Assembly: GCA_016722025.1 (NCBI GenBank)
Contig: JADKGZ010000013.1
Location: 1-64,000 of the forward strand
Reading direction: 5' to 3'
DNA: 64,000 nt
Origin: Acidimicrobiaceae bacterium
GTDB lineage: Bacteria; Actinomycetota; Acidimicrobiia; Acidimicrobiales; Ilumatobacteraceae
Part shown: positions 1 to 8,299 of the stretch, piece by piece
Layout: each line of letters begins with the position of its first letter
How positions within the stretch are numbered: the stretch's first letter is position 1
Translations under genes and position numbers: made by a program
The notes under the pieces: model-generated
Seen by the model: the letters and a program-made list of their open reading frames with translations, nothing else
Told to the model about the DNA's origin: nothing
Databases searched by the model: none

Positions 1-1115
1 AGCATGACAACAACGGCCCCGGCTATCACCGTGATCGGTGGCGTCGACACCCACAAGCACACTCACTGCGGCGGCGATCGACGACCAGGGCCGGCTCCTC
101 GGCCATTGCGAGTTCCCAGCAACCGACCCCGGCTATCAGGCACTGCTGCGCTGGATGCGCAGCCACGGCAGGTCGGTCGATCGGCGTCGAAAGCACCGGT
201 TCGTTCGGAGCAGCGTTGACGAGCTCTCCACGAAAGCCGGGGTCACCGTTGTCGAGGTGAACCGGCCGAATCAGTGGCTCGACGTATGGACGGCAAGTCG
301 GATCGTCTCGATGCCGAAGCAGGTCGCTAGATCTGTTCTCGGGTGCCCGCGACTGCCATTCCGAAGTCGAAGTCGGGATCGTCGAGGTGATCCGTACCTT
401 GCGCGTCACCCGCTCCAGCGCAGTGAAGTCCCGCACGCAAGCGTTCAACACCTTGTGGGGTGTGATGATCGGCGCGCCATCACCATTGCGCGATGAACTG
501 GTCGTACTAACCAAAGAGAACGCTCGTGAATCGTTGCCTTCGCCTGCGCCCGAAACCTGCGAGCTGCTCACCCTCGCCGCCGAGCCGGAACGGATGCTGA
601 TCGCCGGGACGAAGACGGCGTTGCGCGACCTCGCGCAACGCTGGAAGGCACTCGACGACGGGATCAAGACCCTCAACAAACAGATCGAAGCGCTCGTCAA
701 GCACGCCGCGCCAGAGCTCCTCGAGCTGCCCGGCGTCGGCGTCGAGATCGCCGGTCAGTTCCTCATCACCGCCGGCGACAACCCGGACCGCATCCACAGC
801 GAAGCCGCCTTCGCCAAGCTCTGCGGCGTCGCACCACAACCGGCCAGCAGCGGACGCACCACCGGCCGCCATCGACTCAGCCGCAGCGGAGACCGAGCAG
901 CGAACAGCGCGCTCTACATCGTCACGATCGTGCGGATGCGCCACCACCAACCCACTCGCGACTACTTCGAACGACGCCTTGCTGAGGGCCGAACCAAACG
1001 CGAGATCATCCGTTGCGTGAAGCGCTACATCGCCTGCGAGATCCACAGAATCTCCCACCCACAGTCCGCCTCCGAACCGGGCTCGAACCCGTTCCACGGG
1101 CCGCTTGACAAACAT
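1..1115 (+). mobile_element. Degenerate IS110-family insertion sequence
   Basis: The first kilobase carries a recognisable but broken IS110-type transposase reading frame. No terminal inverted repeats were seen, which is normal for IS110. The left end is at or outside the window edge. The right boundary is inferred near 1110-1115, because there a minus-strand reading frame unrelated to transposases (starting at 1220) runs into the reverse of the transposase. The exact ends are uncertain. Confidence 0.6.
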
Positions 1116-1193
1116 AGGAGCATCGAACGCACGGTGCAGCACGGCGCTCTCGTCGTCGGTGAGGGTAAGGGTGTCGAGCTTCTGCCACAGTGA
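4..1193 (+). pseudogene. IS110-family transposase, frameshifted
   Basis: The N-terminal RuvC-like DEDD domain starts as GVDTHKHTH near position 40 and moves into another frame around 60-64 (continuing AAAIDDQGRLLGHCEFP). Fragments such as GVESTGSFGAAL (near 185) and DGKSDRLDAEA (near 290, followed by TAG) lie in yet other frames. From 387 a long intact segment holds the coiled linker and the C-terminal Transposase_20 domain (LLELPGVGVEIAGQFL; catalytic-serine region ASSGRTTGRHRLSRSG). IS110 enzymes normally have about 350-400 residues in one frame, so this copy is inactive unless the indels are sequencing errors. The last codons after about 1110 probably read into flanking DNA. Confidence 0.85.
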
Positions 1194-1220
1194 GCTCACG
1201 GTGGCGGCGTTGATGGGCAT
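1110..1220 (-). pseudogene. N-terminal remnant of a small gene cut by the IS
   Basis: On the minus strand an ATG at 1220, preceded by a good ribosome site (GGAG about 8 nt upstream), opens a natural-looking sequence: MPINAATVSSLWQKLD, then TLTLTDDESAVLHRAF. Near 1110 it turns into the low-complexity reverse translation of the IS110 element. The function is unknown; the LxLTDDExAVL pattern resembles short actinobacterial proteins of unknown role. The best reading is a small gene whose 3' part was removed or displaced by the insertion. An unrelated chance frame is possible. Confidence 0.4.
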
Positions 1221-1460
1221 CTTCTTCTCCTGGTGCTGGTGATGGTTGCCTGCGGATGCTGACGACGACACGACGCACCATCGCAGCGGCGGTTACAACT
1301 GCACGGTGTCGGGGGCGCAGGCCTCCGGCTCAGAGCACTCGAGCATGGCTCGGGCCAGCAGGGCCGAAGGTCCCTGCATCGGTGGTCGCCGAACTGAGTA
1401 CCGTCGGCCATAGCAACAACCCGAGTGTTGCCATGATCCCGAACATGGGGAGGGGCCGTC

Positions 1461-3538
1461 GTGAAGAGCTACCCGACCGATCGCATCCGCAACGTCGCCT
1501 TCGTGGGCCACGGCGGTGCCGGCAAGACCACGCTGGCCGAGGCGCTGCTGGTTCGTGCCGGTGCGGTGCCGCGTGCGGGAAAGGTCGACGACGGCAGCAG
1601 CGTGCTCGACACCGAGCCGGAGAGCACCAAGCGGCACATGTCGTTGTCGCTGACGCTCGCCCCCTTCGAGTGGAAGGCCGACGACGGCAACACCTACAAG
1701 GTGAACCTGCTCGACACGCCCGGCTACCTCGACTTCGAGGTGAGGTGGATGCTGCGCTGTCGGTCGCCGACCTGGCGGTGTTCGTGGTGAGCGCCGTGGA
1801 GGGTGTGGAGGTGCAGACCGAGCGGTTGTGGCGCAAGGTCGCCGCGCTCGGCCTGCCGCGGATGGTGTTCGTCAACAAGGAGGACAAGGAGCGCGCCGAC
1901 TTCCACTCCGTGCTCGACCAGCTGCGCGCCGCCTTCGGGGCAGGCATCACCCCGCTGGAGCTGCCGCTCGGCGAAGCCGCCGCGCTGCACGGTGTGGCCG
2001 ACGTGCTGTCGGAAGCCGCGCTGGAGTACGAGCCCGGCGGCCAGCACCACACCGAACCGATGCCGGCCGAGGTGGCTGCCGAGGAGCATGCGCTGCACGA
2101 CGCACTGCTGGAAGAGATCGTCGCCGGCGACGACGCGCAACTCGAGCGCTACCTCGCCGGCGAGGTACCCACACTGGCCGAACTGGAACGCACACTGGCG
2201 CACGAGGTGCTCGATTGCACGGAGTTCCCGGTGCTGCTCGGCTCGGCCGTCACGGGCGTGGGCATCGACCGCCTGGCCGACTTCATCTGCGAGCTGGGCC
2301 CATCGCCTGCCGATCGGCCGATGCGGGTCGCCGCGGGCGACGAAGTCGTACCGGTGCCGGCAGCGGCCGATGGCAAGCCGCTCGTGTACGTGTTCAAGAC
2401 CGTCGCCGACCCGTACATCGGCCAGCTCTCGCTGTTCAAGGTGCTGTCGGGCGTGGTGCGCACCGACGACCGGCTGCTCAACAGCTCGCATGGCGGCGAG
2501 GAACGACTGCACGCCCTGCTGATGCTGCGCGGCAAGGAGCAGCTGCCGGTCACCGATGCCACTGCCGGCGACATCGCCGCAGTCGCCAAGCTGGGCAACA
2601 CCCACACCGGCGACACGCTGGCGCCGAAGGGCTCGCCGGTGAAGGTGGTCGCGCCGTCCCGAACCGCGCCGCAGTACGGCGTGGCAATCGTGCCGCGCAC
2701 GCAGAGCGACGACGACAAGATGGGCAACGCCCTCGGTCGGTTGCAGGCGGAAGACCCGTCGCTGTGGGTGCAGCGCGTGGAGGAGACCGGCCAGACGGTG
2801 CTGCGCGGCCTCGGCGACACGCACCTGACGGTGGCGCTGGAGCGCATGGCGCGCAAGTTCGGCGTCAACGTCGACACCGCCGACGTCCGTGTGGCCTACC
2901 GTGAAACCATCGGGGGCCCGGCAGCTGCCGAGGGCAAGTTGAAGAAGCAGAGCGGCGGTCACGGTCAGTTCGCGGTCGTCAACCTGCGTGTCGCACCGCT
3001 GCAGCGCGGCGAGGGGTTCACGTTCATCGACGCCGTCGTCGGCGGTGCCATCCCACGCAACTACATGAGCTCCGTGCAGACCGGCATCGAGGAGACGATG
3101 GCCCGCGGTGGCGTGCATGGCTTCCCGGTGGTCGACGTGTCGGTGGAGTGCCACGACGGCAAGTACCACTCGGTCGACTCCAGCGACATGGCGTTCAAGA
3201 CGGCTGCGTCGCTGGGCTTCCGCGAGGCGATGGCCGCAGCCGGTGTGGTGGTGCTCGAGCCGATCTCGCTGCTGCGGGTCACCGTGCCGGGCGCGTACCA
3301 AGGCGACGTGATGGGTGACATCACCTCGCGCCGCGGGCGCGTGCACGGCACCAACGCGGTCGAGCACGGCGAGCAGGAGGTGGAGGCACTGGTACCTGCC
3401 AGCGAACTGCAGCACTACGCGATCGACCTGCGCTCGATCACCAGCGGCCGCGGCACGTTCACCGTGCAGCACGACCACTACGACGTGCTGCCCGCCCACC
3501 TCGTCGAGAAGGCCAAGCAGAGCCTGCCGAAGTCGTGA
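1461..3538 (+). CDS. fusA2: Elongation factor G-like GTPase (EF-G2), frameshifted near 1738
   Basis: Translational GTPase of the EF-G family, about 692 residues after repair. The GTG start at 1461 follows GGGGAGGGG. The G1 loop is GHGGAGKTT, not the AHIDAGKTT of canonical EF-G, which points to the FusA2 subgroup, a second EF-G whose role in translocation or recycling is poorly defined. The G3 motif DTPGYLDF and the G4-like NKED are visible, followed by domains II-V (FINGER-like region FVVNLRVAPL and the C-terminal VPASELQHYAIDLRSITSGRG). The frame breaks after DTPGYLDF: GACTTCGA-GGTGAGGTG lacks one base at 1736-1739, after which GEVDAALSVADLAVFVVSA continues in the next frame. The rest is intact, so an assembly indel is likely. 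It abuts the convergent hydrolase with a 3-nt gap. Confidence 0.85.
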
Positions 3539-3541
3539 GCG

Positions 3542-4252
3542 CTACGGCCGCAGCACCAGCGGCGGCAGCCACTCCTCCAACCGATCCCAGATGATCTCGT
3601 CGCTCTTGGCGAGCAGGTGGCCGTCGCCGGGCAGGCGCACCAGCTCGCCCGTGCCGGCGATCAAGCACACCATCTCACTGGCCTCGATGGGCAGGATCTC
3701 GTCGCGCTCGCCGTGGAACAGCAGCAGCGGCGTCTCGCTCAGCCCCCCGGCCACCTCGCACCCCGCCGACTGCGTGGCGAAGGTGGCAATGCCGGCGACC
3801 ATCTCGTTGAGGCCCACACTCACTCGCACCGCGATGGCACCACCGAAGCTGTGCCCCATCAGCACCACCTTGTCGGCGCCGGCGCCGCCGATGGCGAGCT
3901 GCACCGCCGCCGCGAGATCGACGCAGCACAGGTCGAGGTCGTTGGGCTTGCGATAGCTGACGCGCAGCACCGGTACACCGCGACGAGACCACTGCTCGCC
4001 CAACCGGTGATAGAGCGCATCGCCCGGCCCCAGCAGGCCGCCCATTGCACCGCCGCACAGCACGAGCGCGCCAGGTTGCACGGCCACCTCGGCCGGCGGC
4101 TCGTGCCACAGCAGCGTGAGCAACCCGCGCATCGTGTACATCTCCACATGGCGCAGCGTGGGCGTGAGCATCACATCGCTCGATGCCATCACCTGCAGTG
4201 CATCGAGCGGCGTCGGTACCGGTGCAGCAGGGTTACCGATGGGGTCGTCCAT
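3542..4252 (-). CDS. Alpha/beta hydrolase, dienelactone-hydrolase-like
   Basis: A 236-residue cytosolic alpha/beta-hydrolase with the nucleophile elbow GHSFGG, an oxyanion region around LVLCGGAMGG, a late acid in HGERDEI and a catalytic His in DGHLLAK. No signal peptide. The substrate cannot be inferred. An upstream in-frame ATG at 4291 would overlap the divergent MarR gene; ATG 4252 is preferred because TAGGGT lies 7 nt upstream on this strand. That -10 sequence is the reverse of the TACCCT used by MarR, so the two genes share one promoter element and may be co-regulated by MarR (inference). Confidence 0.75.
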   Translation of the reverse strand: MDDPIGNPAAPVPTPLDALQVMASSDVMLTPTLRHVEMYTMRGLLTLLWHEPPAEVAVQPGALVLCGGAMGGLLGPGDALYHRLGEQWSRRGVPVLRVSYRKPNDLDLCCVDLAAAVQLAIGGAGADKVVLMGHSFGGAIAVRVSVGLNEMVAGIATFATQSAGCEVAGGLSETPLLLFHGERDEILPIEASEMVCLIAGTGELVRLPGDGHLLAKSDEIIWDRLEEWLPPLVLRP

Positions 4253-4258
4253 CGTGGG

Positions 4259-4265
4259 TACCCTA
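4259..4265. promoter_or_regulatory. Shared bidirectional -10 element TACCCTA
   Basis: Read on plus it gives TACCCT (4259-4264), 10 nt before the MarR ATG at 4275. Read on minus it gives TAGGGT (4260-4265), 7 nt before the hydrolase ATG at 4252. One 7-bp element therefore fits the -10 pattern of the window on both strands. Confidence 0.5.
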
Positions 4266-4274
4266 ACGCCACTC

Positions 4275-4772
4275 ATGTCCGCCGTTCCCACCGATCCCCG
4301 TCATCGCGAGGTGTACGACCTCGCCGTTCGCATCGGCCTCGCGTGGCGCGAGCTGCGACGCGGTTCCGCCACGTCCGGCCTGCGCGACTACCTCTACGGC
4401 AGCGACGACGAGTCGATCGAGCAGGGCCAGATGGACACGCTCGACCTGCTCGCGCTGCACCCTGCGTGGCGGATGAGCGAGCTCGCCGATGCACTTCGCG
4501 TCGAGCCGTCCACTGCCCCGAGCCGTGCAACGGCTGGTCAACGCCGGGCTCGCCGAGCGGCGGCCGAGCAACGACGACGGCCGCGTGGTGCAGGTGGAGA
4601 TCACCGAGGCCGGTCGTGAAGTCTTCGAAGCAGTGGCGGCCCGGCGCGCCGAGCTGCTCACCTTCATCCTCAGAAGTACACCCGGCACGAGCTGCCCATC
4701 TTCGCCGACATGCTCGAGCGCTTCGTCGTCTCCGTCGACACGTTCGTCGCCTCCCACCACGCCGACACCTGA
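4275..4772 (+). CDS. MarR-family regulator, two frameshifts
   Basis: Winged-helix MarR regulator of about 165 residues if repaired. The N-terminus (MSAVPTDPRHREVYDLAVR) and helices up to MSELADALRVEPST are in one frame. The recognition helix and wing (RAVQRLVNAGLAERR, then DDGRVVQVEITEAG) continue in another frame after an indel at 4513-4520 in a CCCC run. The C-terminal dimerisation helix (KYTRHELPIFADMLERF) needs a second correction near 4670, where CTCAGAAG lacks one base; it then ends at TGA 4770-4772. Both downstream segments fit the MarR fold, so these look like sequencing indels, not decay. It is divergent from the hydrolase, a usual MarR target arrangement. Confidence 0.7.
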
Positions 4773-4797
4773 GGGTTTGGCGCAAGACGGGCTGGGG

Positions 4798-4803
4798 TAT
4801 GGT
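4798..4803 (+). promoter_or_regulatory. -10 TATGGT for the sigma factor gene
   Basis: TATGGT, 7 nt before ATG 4811; predicts a leaderless or nearly leaderless mRNA. Confidence 0.45.
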
Positions 4804-4810
4804 GCCGGTG

Positions 4811-5389
4811 ATGGCTGATCAGCGCGACTTCGCCCAGCAGGCGATGCAGTATGCGCCGCAGCTCTACAGCGCCGCCGTGCGCATGACCCGCAGCAAAGCC
4901 GATGCGGAAGACCTCGTGCAGGAGACGTACCTGCGGGCGTACCGGGGTTACAGCAACTTCACCGAGGGCACCAACCTGCGCGCATGGCTGTTCCGCATCC
5001 TCACCAACACGTTCATCAACAGCTACCGCGCAAAGCAGCGCCGCGTGCAGGAGACCGAGCTCGACGACGTCGAAGACCTCTACCTCTACAAGCGCATCAG
5101 TGGCATCGACGTCGCCAGTCGCAGCGCGGAGGACACGCTGTTCGAGCTGTTCACCGACGACGAGGTGAAGGCCGCGCTGGAAGCCCTTCCGGAATCGTTC
5201 CGCATGCCGGTGCTGCTGGCCGATGTCGAGGACTTCTCCTACAAGGAGATCGCCGAGATGCTCGACATTCCCATCGGCACGGTCATGTCGCGCTTGCATC
5301 GGGGAAGAAAAGCGATGCAGAAGGCGTTGATCGACTTCGCAACCGAAAGAGGCCTGCTCGAGCGAACGCCCGAGCCCGACCCCCACTGA
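4811..5389 (+). CDS. sigH: ECF sigma factor, SigH/SigR type
   Basis: A 192-residue group IV sigma factor. Region 2 is residues 8-75 (MRMTRSKADAEDLVQETYLRA-type helix and LRAWLFRILTNTFINSYR, the -10 recognition helix); region 4 is residues 115-180 (LPESFRMPVLLADVEDFSYKEIAEML, then IPIGTVMSRLHRGRK). The SigR/SigH subgroup responds to thiol-oxidative stress in Streptomyces and Mycobacterium; the assignment rests on region sequence and on the zinc anti-sigma gene 3 nt downstream. An in-frame ATG at 4799 sits inside the -10 box, so ATG 4811 is chosen. Translational coupling with rsrA would keep the ratio fixed. Confidence 0.85.
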   Translation: MADQRDFAQQAMQYAPQLYSAAVRMTRSKADAEDLVQETYLRAYRGYSNFTEGTNLRAWLFRILTNTFINSYRAKQRRVQETELDDVEDLYLYKRISGIDVASRSAEDTLFELFTDDEVKAALEALPESFRMPVLLADVEDFSYKEIAEMLDIPIGTVMSRLHRGRKAMQKALIDFATERGLLERTPEPDPH

Positions 5390-5392
5390 CCG

Positions 5393-5644
5393 ATGGCTGA
5401 CTGCAACGAAACCCTGCGCGAACTCGACACGTTCCTCGACGGCGAACTGGCCGACGAGACGCGCGCGGCCATCCAGTCGCACCTCGGTGGCTGCATGGAC
5501 TGTCTGCAGGCGTTCGACTTCCACGCCGAGCTGCGCCAGGTCATCAGCGCGAAGTGCCAGAACGACGAGATGCCGCCGGGCCTGCTCTCCAAGATCGAGA
5601 TGTGCTTCGGCGAAGACTTCGACGGCGACGGCCGGGTGGGCTGA
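5393..5644 (+). CDS. rsrA: Zinc-binding anti-sigma factor, RsrA-like
   Basis: An 83-residue ZAS-domain protein: an N-terminal Cys (MADCNETL), then the signature HLGGCMDC (H-x3-C-x2-C) and a later KCQ cysteine, the set that forms the redox switch in RsrA/RshA. It starts 3 nt after the sigma stop codon. The family binds its sigma factor when reduced and zinc-loaded and releases it upon disulphide formation. The C-terminus is short and acidic (FGEDFDGDGRVG). Sequence and context agree, so the pair is confident; the inducing signal is inferred from family members. Confidence 0.85.
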   Translation: MADCNETLRELDTFLDGELADETRAAIQSHLGGCMDCLQAFDFHAELRQVISAKCQNDEMPPGLLSKIEMCFGEDFDGDGRVG

Positions 5645-5685
5645 CCCCGTTCGCGCCGATTGGCTGCACCCGCACTCGCACTGGC

Positions 5686-5691
5686 TACGCT
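5686..5691 (+). promoter_or_regulatory. -10 TACGCT for a 47-residue membrane protein
   Basis: TACGCT, 6 nt before ATG 5698. Confidence 0.45.
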
Positions 5692-5697
5692 GGCGAC

Positions 5698-5841
5698 ATG
5701 TTCGCGGTGATCTTCCACTGGTGGCTCGGTGCTCTCCTCACGATCGTGGGCATCGCTCTCACTGTCGGCGTCGTTGGCGGTTACGTGAAGAAGGTCGTCG
5801 CACCGCAGTACCCGGGCAAGCGGCACAAGCGCGACGACTGA
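5698..5841 (+). CDS. Small single-pass membrane protein
   Basis: A 47-residue protein with one hydrophobic helix at residues 5-30 (HWWLGALLTIVGIALTVGVV) and a basic tail ending KRHKRDD. The TACGCT box 6 nt upstream of ATG supports it as a genuine leaderless gene. No family recognised. It lies between rsrA and tilS on the same strand with small gaps (53 and 21 nt), but its own promoter argues against strict operon membership. Confidence 0.6.
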   Translation: MFAVIFHWWLGALLTIVGIALTVGVVGGYVKKVVAPQYPGKRHKRDD

Positions 5842-5862
5842 CCGGCGCACGGAGACCAGCGG

Positions 5863-6777
5863 GTGACTGAGCCCACCGTTGCAGGCTCCGCCCGGTCACC
5901 GTGCACGGATCTACTGGCTCGGTGCACGTTTCCCGCGCCAGGCACGACCGTCAGTTGTGCGGTCTCGGGTGGAGCCGACTCCACGGCGCTGCTGGCGTTG
6001 GCCGTCGCCGCCGGTGTCACCGTCACCGCCATCCACGTCGATCACGGGTTGCGCACGGGCTCGACCGCGGAGGCGCAGGTCGTGCGCGGCAACGCAGAAC
6101 GCTTGGGTGCGGCGTTCCGAGCAGAGCGGGTGCACATCGTCGATGGGCCGAACCTGGAGGCCCGCGCTCGCGACGCGCGCTACTCCATGCTGCCGCCTGA
6201 TGTGCTCACCGGCCACACCGCCGACGATCAGGCCGAGACCGTGCTGGTGAACCTGCTCCGTGGCGGTGCCACCAGCGGCCTCGCGGGCATGCGGCCCGGC
6301 CACCGTCATCCACTGCTGTCGCTGCGCCGCCGGGAGACGATCGCACTGTGCGCCACCCTGCAGCTGGCCGTGGTGCACGATCCGTCCAACCTCGACCCGC
6401 GCCACCTGCGCAACCGCGTGCGCCACGAACTGCTGCCGCTGATGGACGATCTCGCGCAACGCGACACCGTGGCCGTGCTGGCCCGCCAGGCCGGGCTGGC
6501 ACGCGATGACGACGAGCTGCTCGACACGCTCGCTGCCGCGCTCGACCCCACCGATGCACGTGCCCTCGCTGCGGCCCCCATCGCGCTCGCCCGCCGCACC
6601 GTGCGCCGCTGGCTCACCCTCACGCACCCACCGGATGCGGCCACCGTCGCACGGGTGTTGGCCGTCGCACGAGGTGAGGCAGTGGCCACCGAGGTCGGTG
6701 GCGGCCGCCGAGTGGAGCGTCATCGGCAACGGCTGTCGCTCGGCCCCGCCGAACCGCACACCCACCGAGTAACCTGA
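5863..6777 (+). CDS. tilS: tRNA(Ile)-lysidine synthetase TilS
   Basis: A PP-loop ATPase that lysidinylates C34 of tRNA-Ile2 so that it decodes AUA instead of AUG. The P-loop is SGGADSTALL (residues 35-44), followed by HVDHGLR and GHTADDQAETVLVNLLRGG, all TilS hallmarks. At 304 residues it is shorter than the ~430-residue enzymes of E. coli type and keeps mainly the catalytic domain with a short C-terminal helical part, as in many actinobacteria. GTG 5863 is the start in best agreement with the domain boundary. The usual neighbours hpt and ftsH are not present here. Confidence 0.85.
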   Translation: MTEPTVAGSARSPCTDLLARCTFPAPGTTVSCAVSGGADSTALLALAVAAGVTVTAIHVDHGLRTGSTAEAQVVRGNAERLGAAFRAERVHIVDGPNLEARARDARYSMLPPDVLTGHTADDQAETVLVNLLRGGATSGLAGMRPGHRHPLLSLRRRETIALCATLQLAVVHDPSNLDPRHLRNRVRHELLPLMDDLAQRDTVAVLARQAGLARDDDELLDTLAAALDPTDARALAAAPIALARRTVRRWLTLTHPPDAATVARVLAVARGEAVATEVGGGRRVERHRQRLSLGPAEPHTHRVT

Positions 6778-6814
6778 ACGAACATTCGTTGGCACTACAC
6801 GTGGAGGAAGGCTC

Positions 6815-7324
6815 ATGCCTCCCAGGCTGCGCGGGAAGTGGGCGCTGGGTATCACGCCGCGCAACTTCACGTGGTTCATGAAAGACAAACTTGCGGTGTG
6901 CGAACGCCCCGGCGGGTACGGCGACAACCATCGCCGCGTCCGTCGCCAGGAAGAGATCATCTGGCTGCGCGAAAACGGCTTCGGCTGCGTGGTCAGCATC
7001 ATTCCGGCCACGCACAACCTGCACAACTACGACGAACTGGGCATGCCGTACCTGCACCGCCCGTTCACCGGTACCGACGATCTGGGCATGTGGCTGAAGG
7101 CCTTCTACACCGAGATCAACATGTTGCTGGAAGGCAACACGAAGGTCATCGCGCACAACGAGTCCGTCGACGACCGTCTCATCGGCATCATGGGTGGCTA
7201 CATCCGCTGGAGCGGCATGGTCGACGATCCTTCCACGGTCATCAACCTCACCGAACGCATCGCCAAGCGCCAGCTCGATCCGTTTGCACGCGAGGTCATC
7301 CTGATGGCGCACGAGCTGCACTGA
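6815..7324 (+). CDS. Dual-specificity-phosphatase-fold protein with dead active site
   Basis: A 169-residue soluble protein with a strong ribosome site (GGAGGAAGG) before ATG 6815. Residues 30-140 follow the layout of small dual-specificity phosphatases: GFGCVVSIIP, MPYLHRPFTGTDD, then a P-loop-like segment KVIAHNESVDDRL. The family signature is H-C-x5-R; here the spacing is exact (H-N-x5-R) but the catalytic Cys is Asn and the following Ser/Thr is Leu. It is therefore probably a non-catalytic phosphatase-like protein, such as a binding or scaffold protein. The fold assignment is pattern-based, so another family remains possible. Confidence 0.55.
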   Translation: MPPRLRGKWALGITPRNFTWFMKDKLAVCERPGGYGDNHRRVRRQEEIIWLRENGFGCVVSIIPATHNLHNYDELGMPYLHRPFTGTDDLGMWLKAFYTEINMLLEGNTKVIAHNESVDDRLIGIMGGYIRWSGMVDDPSTVINLTERIAKRQLDPFAREVILMAHELH

Positions 7325-7375
7325 TCCGGTGACCCGGCCCCACGCGCACGGCCGGCGCAGCCGTTGCGGTGTGCC

Positions 7376-7381
7376 TACGAT
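7376..7381 (+). promoter_or_regulatory. -10 TACGAT
   Basis: TACGAT, 6 nt before ATG 7388. Confidence 0.45.
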
Positions 7382-7387
7382 GGCCGC

Positions 7388-8248
7388 ATGAGCACCACCC
7401 CCGCCAACTGGTACCCCGACCCGATGGGTCGTCATCAACTCCGTTACTGGGATGGCAACGCCTGGACCGAGCACGTCACCACCAACGGGGTGCAAGGTGT
7501 CGACCCGTTGCAGCCCAAGGGGCTCGACCGAGTCGACAGTGCGCTCACCATCGGCAACGAAGGCGATCCTGCCAAGATCCAACAGCAGCTGTACAGCCAG
7601 GAGAAGTACCGCGGCGCGCAGGTCGGTCAGGTTGCCTTCCACTGTGGCGGCACCATCTTCACCGAGCCCATCCTGGTGGTGAACCAGAAGGCCAAGCTGA
7701 TCGAGCTCAACAACCAGTACAGCGTGTTCAACAAGGACGGCCAGCAGCTGGCAGCGGTGAACCAGGTGGGCCAGAGCGCCGCCAAGAAGGCGATGCGCCT
7801 GCTCACCAGCCTCGACCAGTTCATGACCCACAAGCTGGAGATCACCGATACCCAGGGCCGCGTGCTGCTGCGGCTCACCCGACCGGCGAAGGTGATGAAG
7901 AGCACGGTCATCGTCAGCGACGGCAACGACCAGGAGATCGGCCGCATCGTGCAGGACAACGTGTTCGGCAAGATCCACTTCACGTTGCAGGCCGGTGGGC
8001 ACACGTACGGGTCCATCAACGCCGAGAACTGGCGAGCATGGAACTTCCGCATCGACGACCACACCGGGCAGGAAGTGGCTCGCATCACCAAGACGTTCGA
8101 AGGCATCGCCAAGACGCTGTTCACCACCGCCGACAACTACGTCGTGCAGATCCACGGGCAGATCCCTCAGCCACTCAACACGCTCGTGGTGGCTGCCGCG
8201 CTGTCGGTCGACACCGCGTTGAAGCAGGACTCGCGCGGCTTCGGCTGA
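7388..8248 (+). CDS. DUF2510 / LURP-one (scramblase-like) protein
   Basis: A 286-residue protein. Residues 5-32 (NWYPDPMGRHQLRYWDGNAW) are a DUF2510 domain, a short Trp-rich module common at the N-termini of actinobacterial envelope proteins. Residues 75-280 resemble the LURP-one/phospholipid-scramblase-like barrel (repeated strands such as LEITDTQGRVLLRL and FRIDDHTGQEVARITK, with a hydrophobic C-terminal helix LNTLVVAAALSVDTAL). The function in bacteria is unknown; a membrane-associated lipid-binding role is plausible but not shown. An in-frame ATG at 7364 lies upstream of the -10 box and is unlikely. Confidence 0.7.
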   Translation: MSTTPANWYPDPMGRHQLRYWDGNAWTEHVTTNGVQGVDPLQPKGLDRVDSALTIGNEGDPAKIQQQLYSQEKYRGAQVGQVAFHCGGTIFTEPILVVNQKAKLIELNNQYSVFNKDGQQLAAVNQVGQSAAKKAMRLLTSLDQFMTHKLEITDTQGRVLLRLTRPAKVMKSTVIVSDGNDQEIGRIVQDNVFGKIHFTLQAGGHTYGSINAENWRAWNFRIDDHTGQEVARITKTFEGIAKTLFTTADNYVVQIHGQIPQPLNTLVVAAALSVDTALKQDSRGFG

Positions 8249-8299
8249 CACCGGCCGCCCGATCTCCGCGCTGCCGGCTCGCGCGCGACAATGCCGGCC

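Noticed and set aside
4275..4772. MarR gene as a true pseudogene
   Set aside because: Both segments beyond the indels remain well formed and the same indel type hits essential genes in the window, so sequencing error is more likely.
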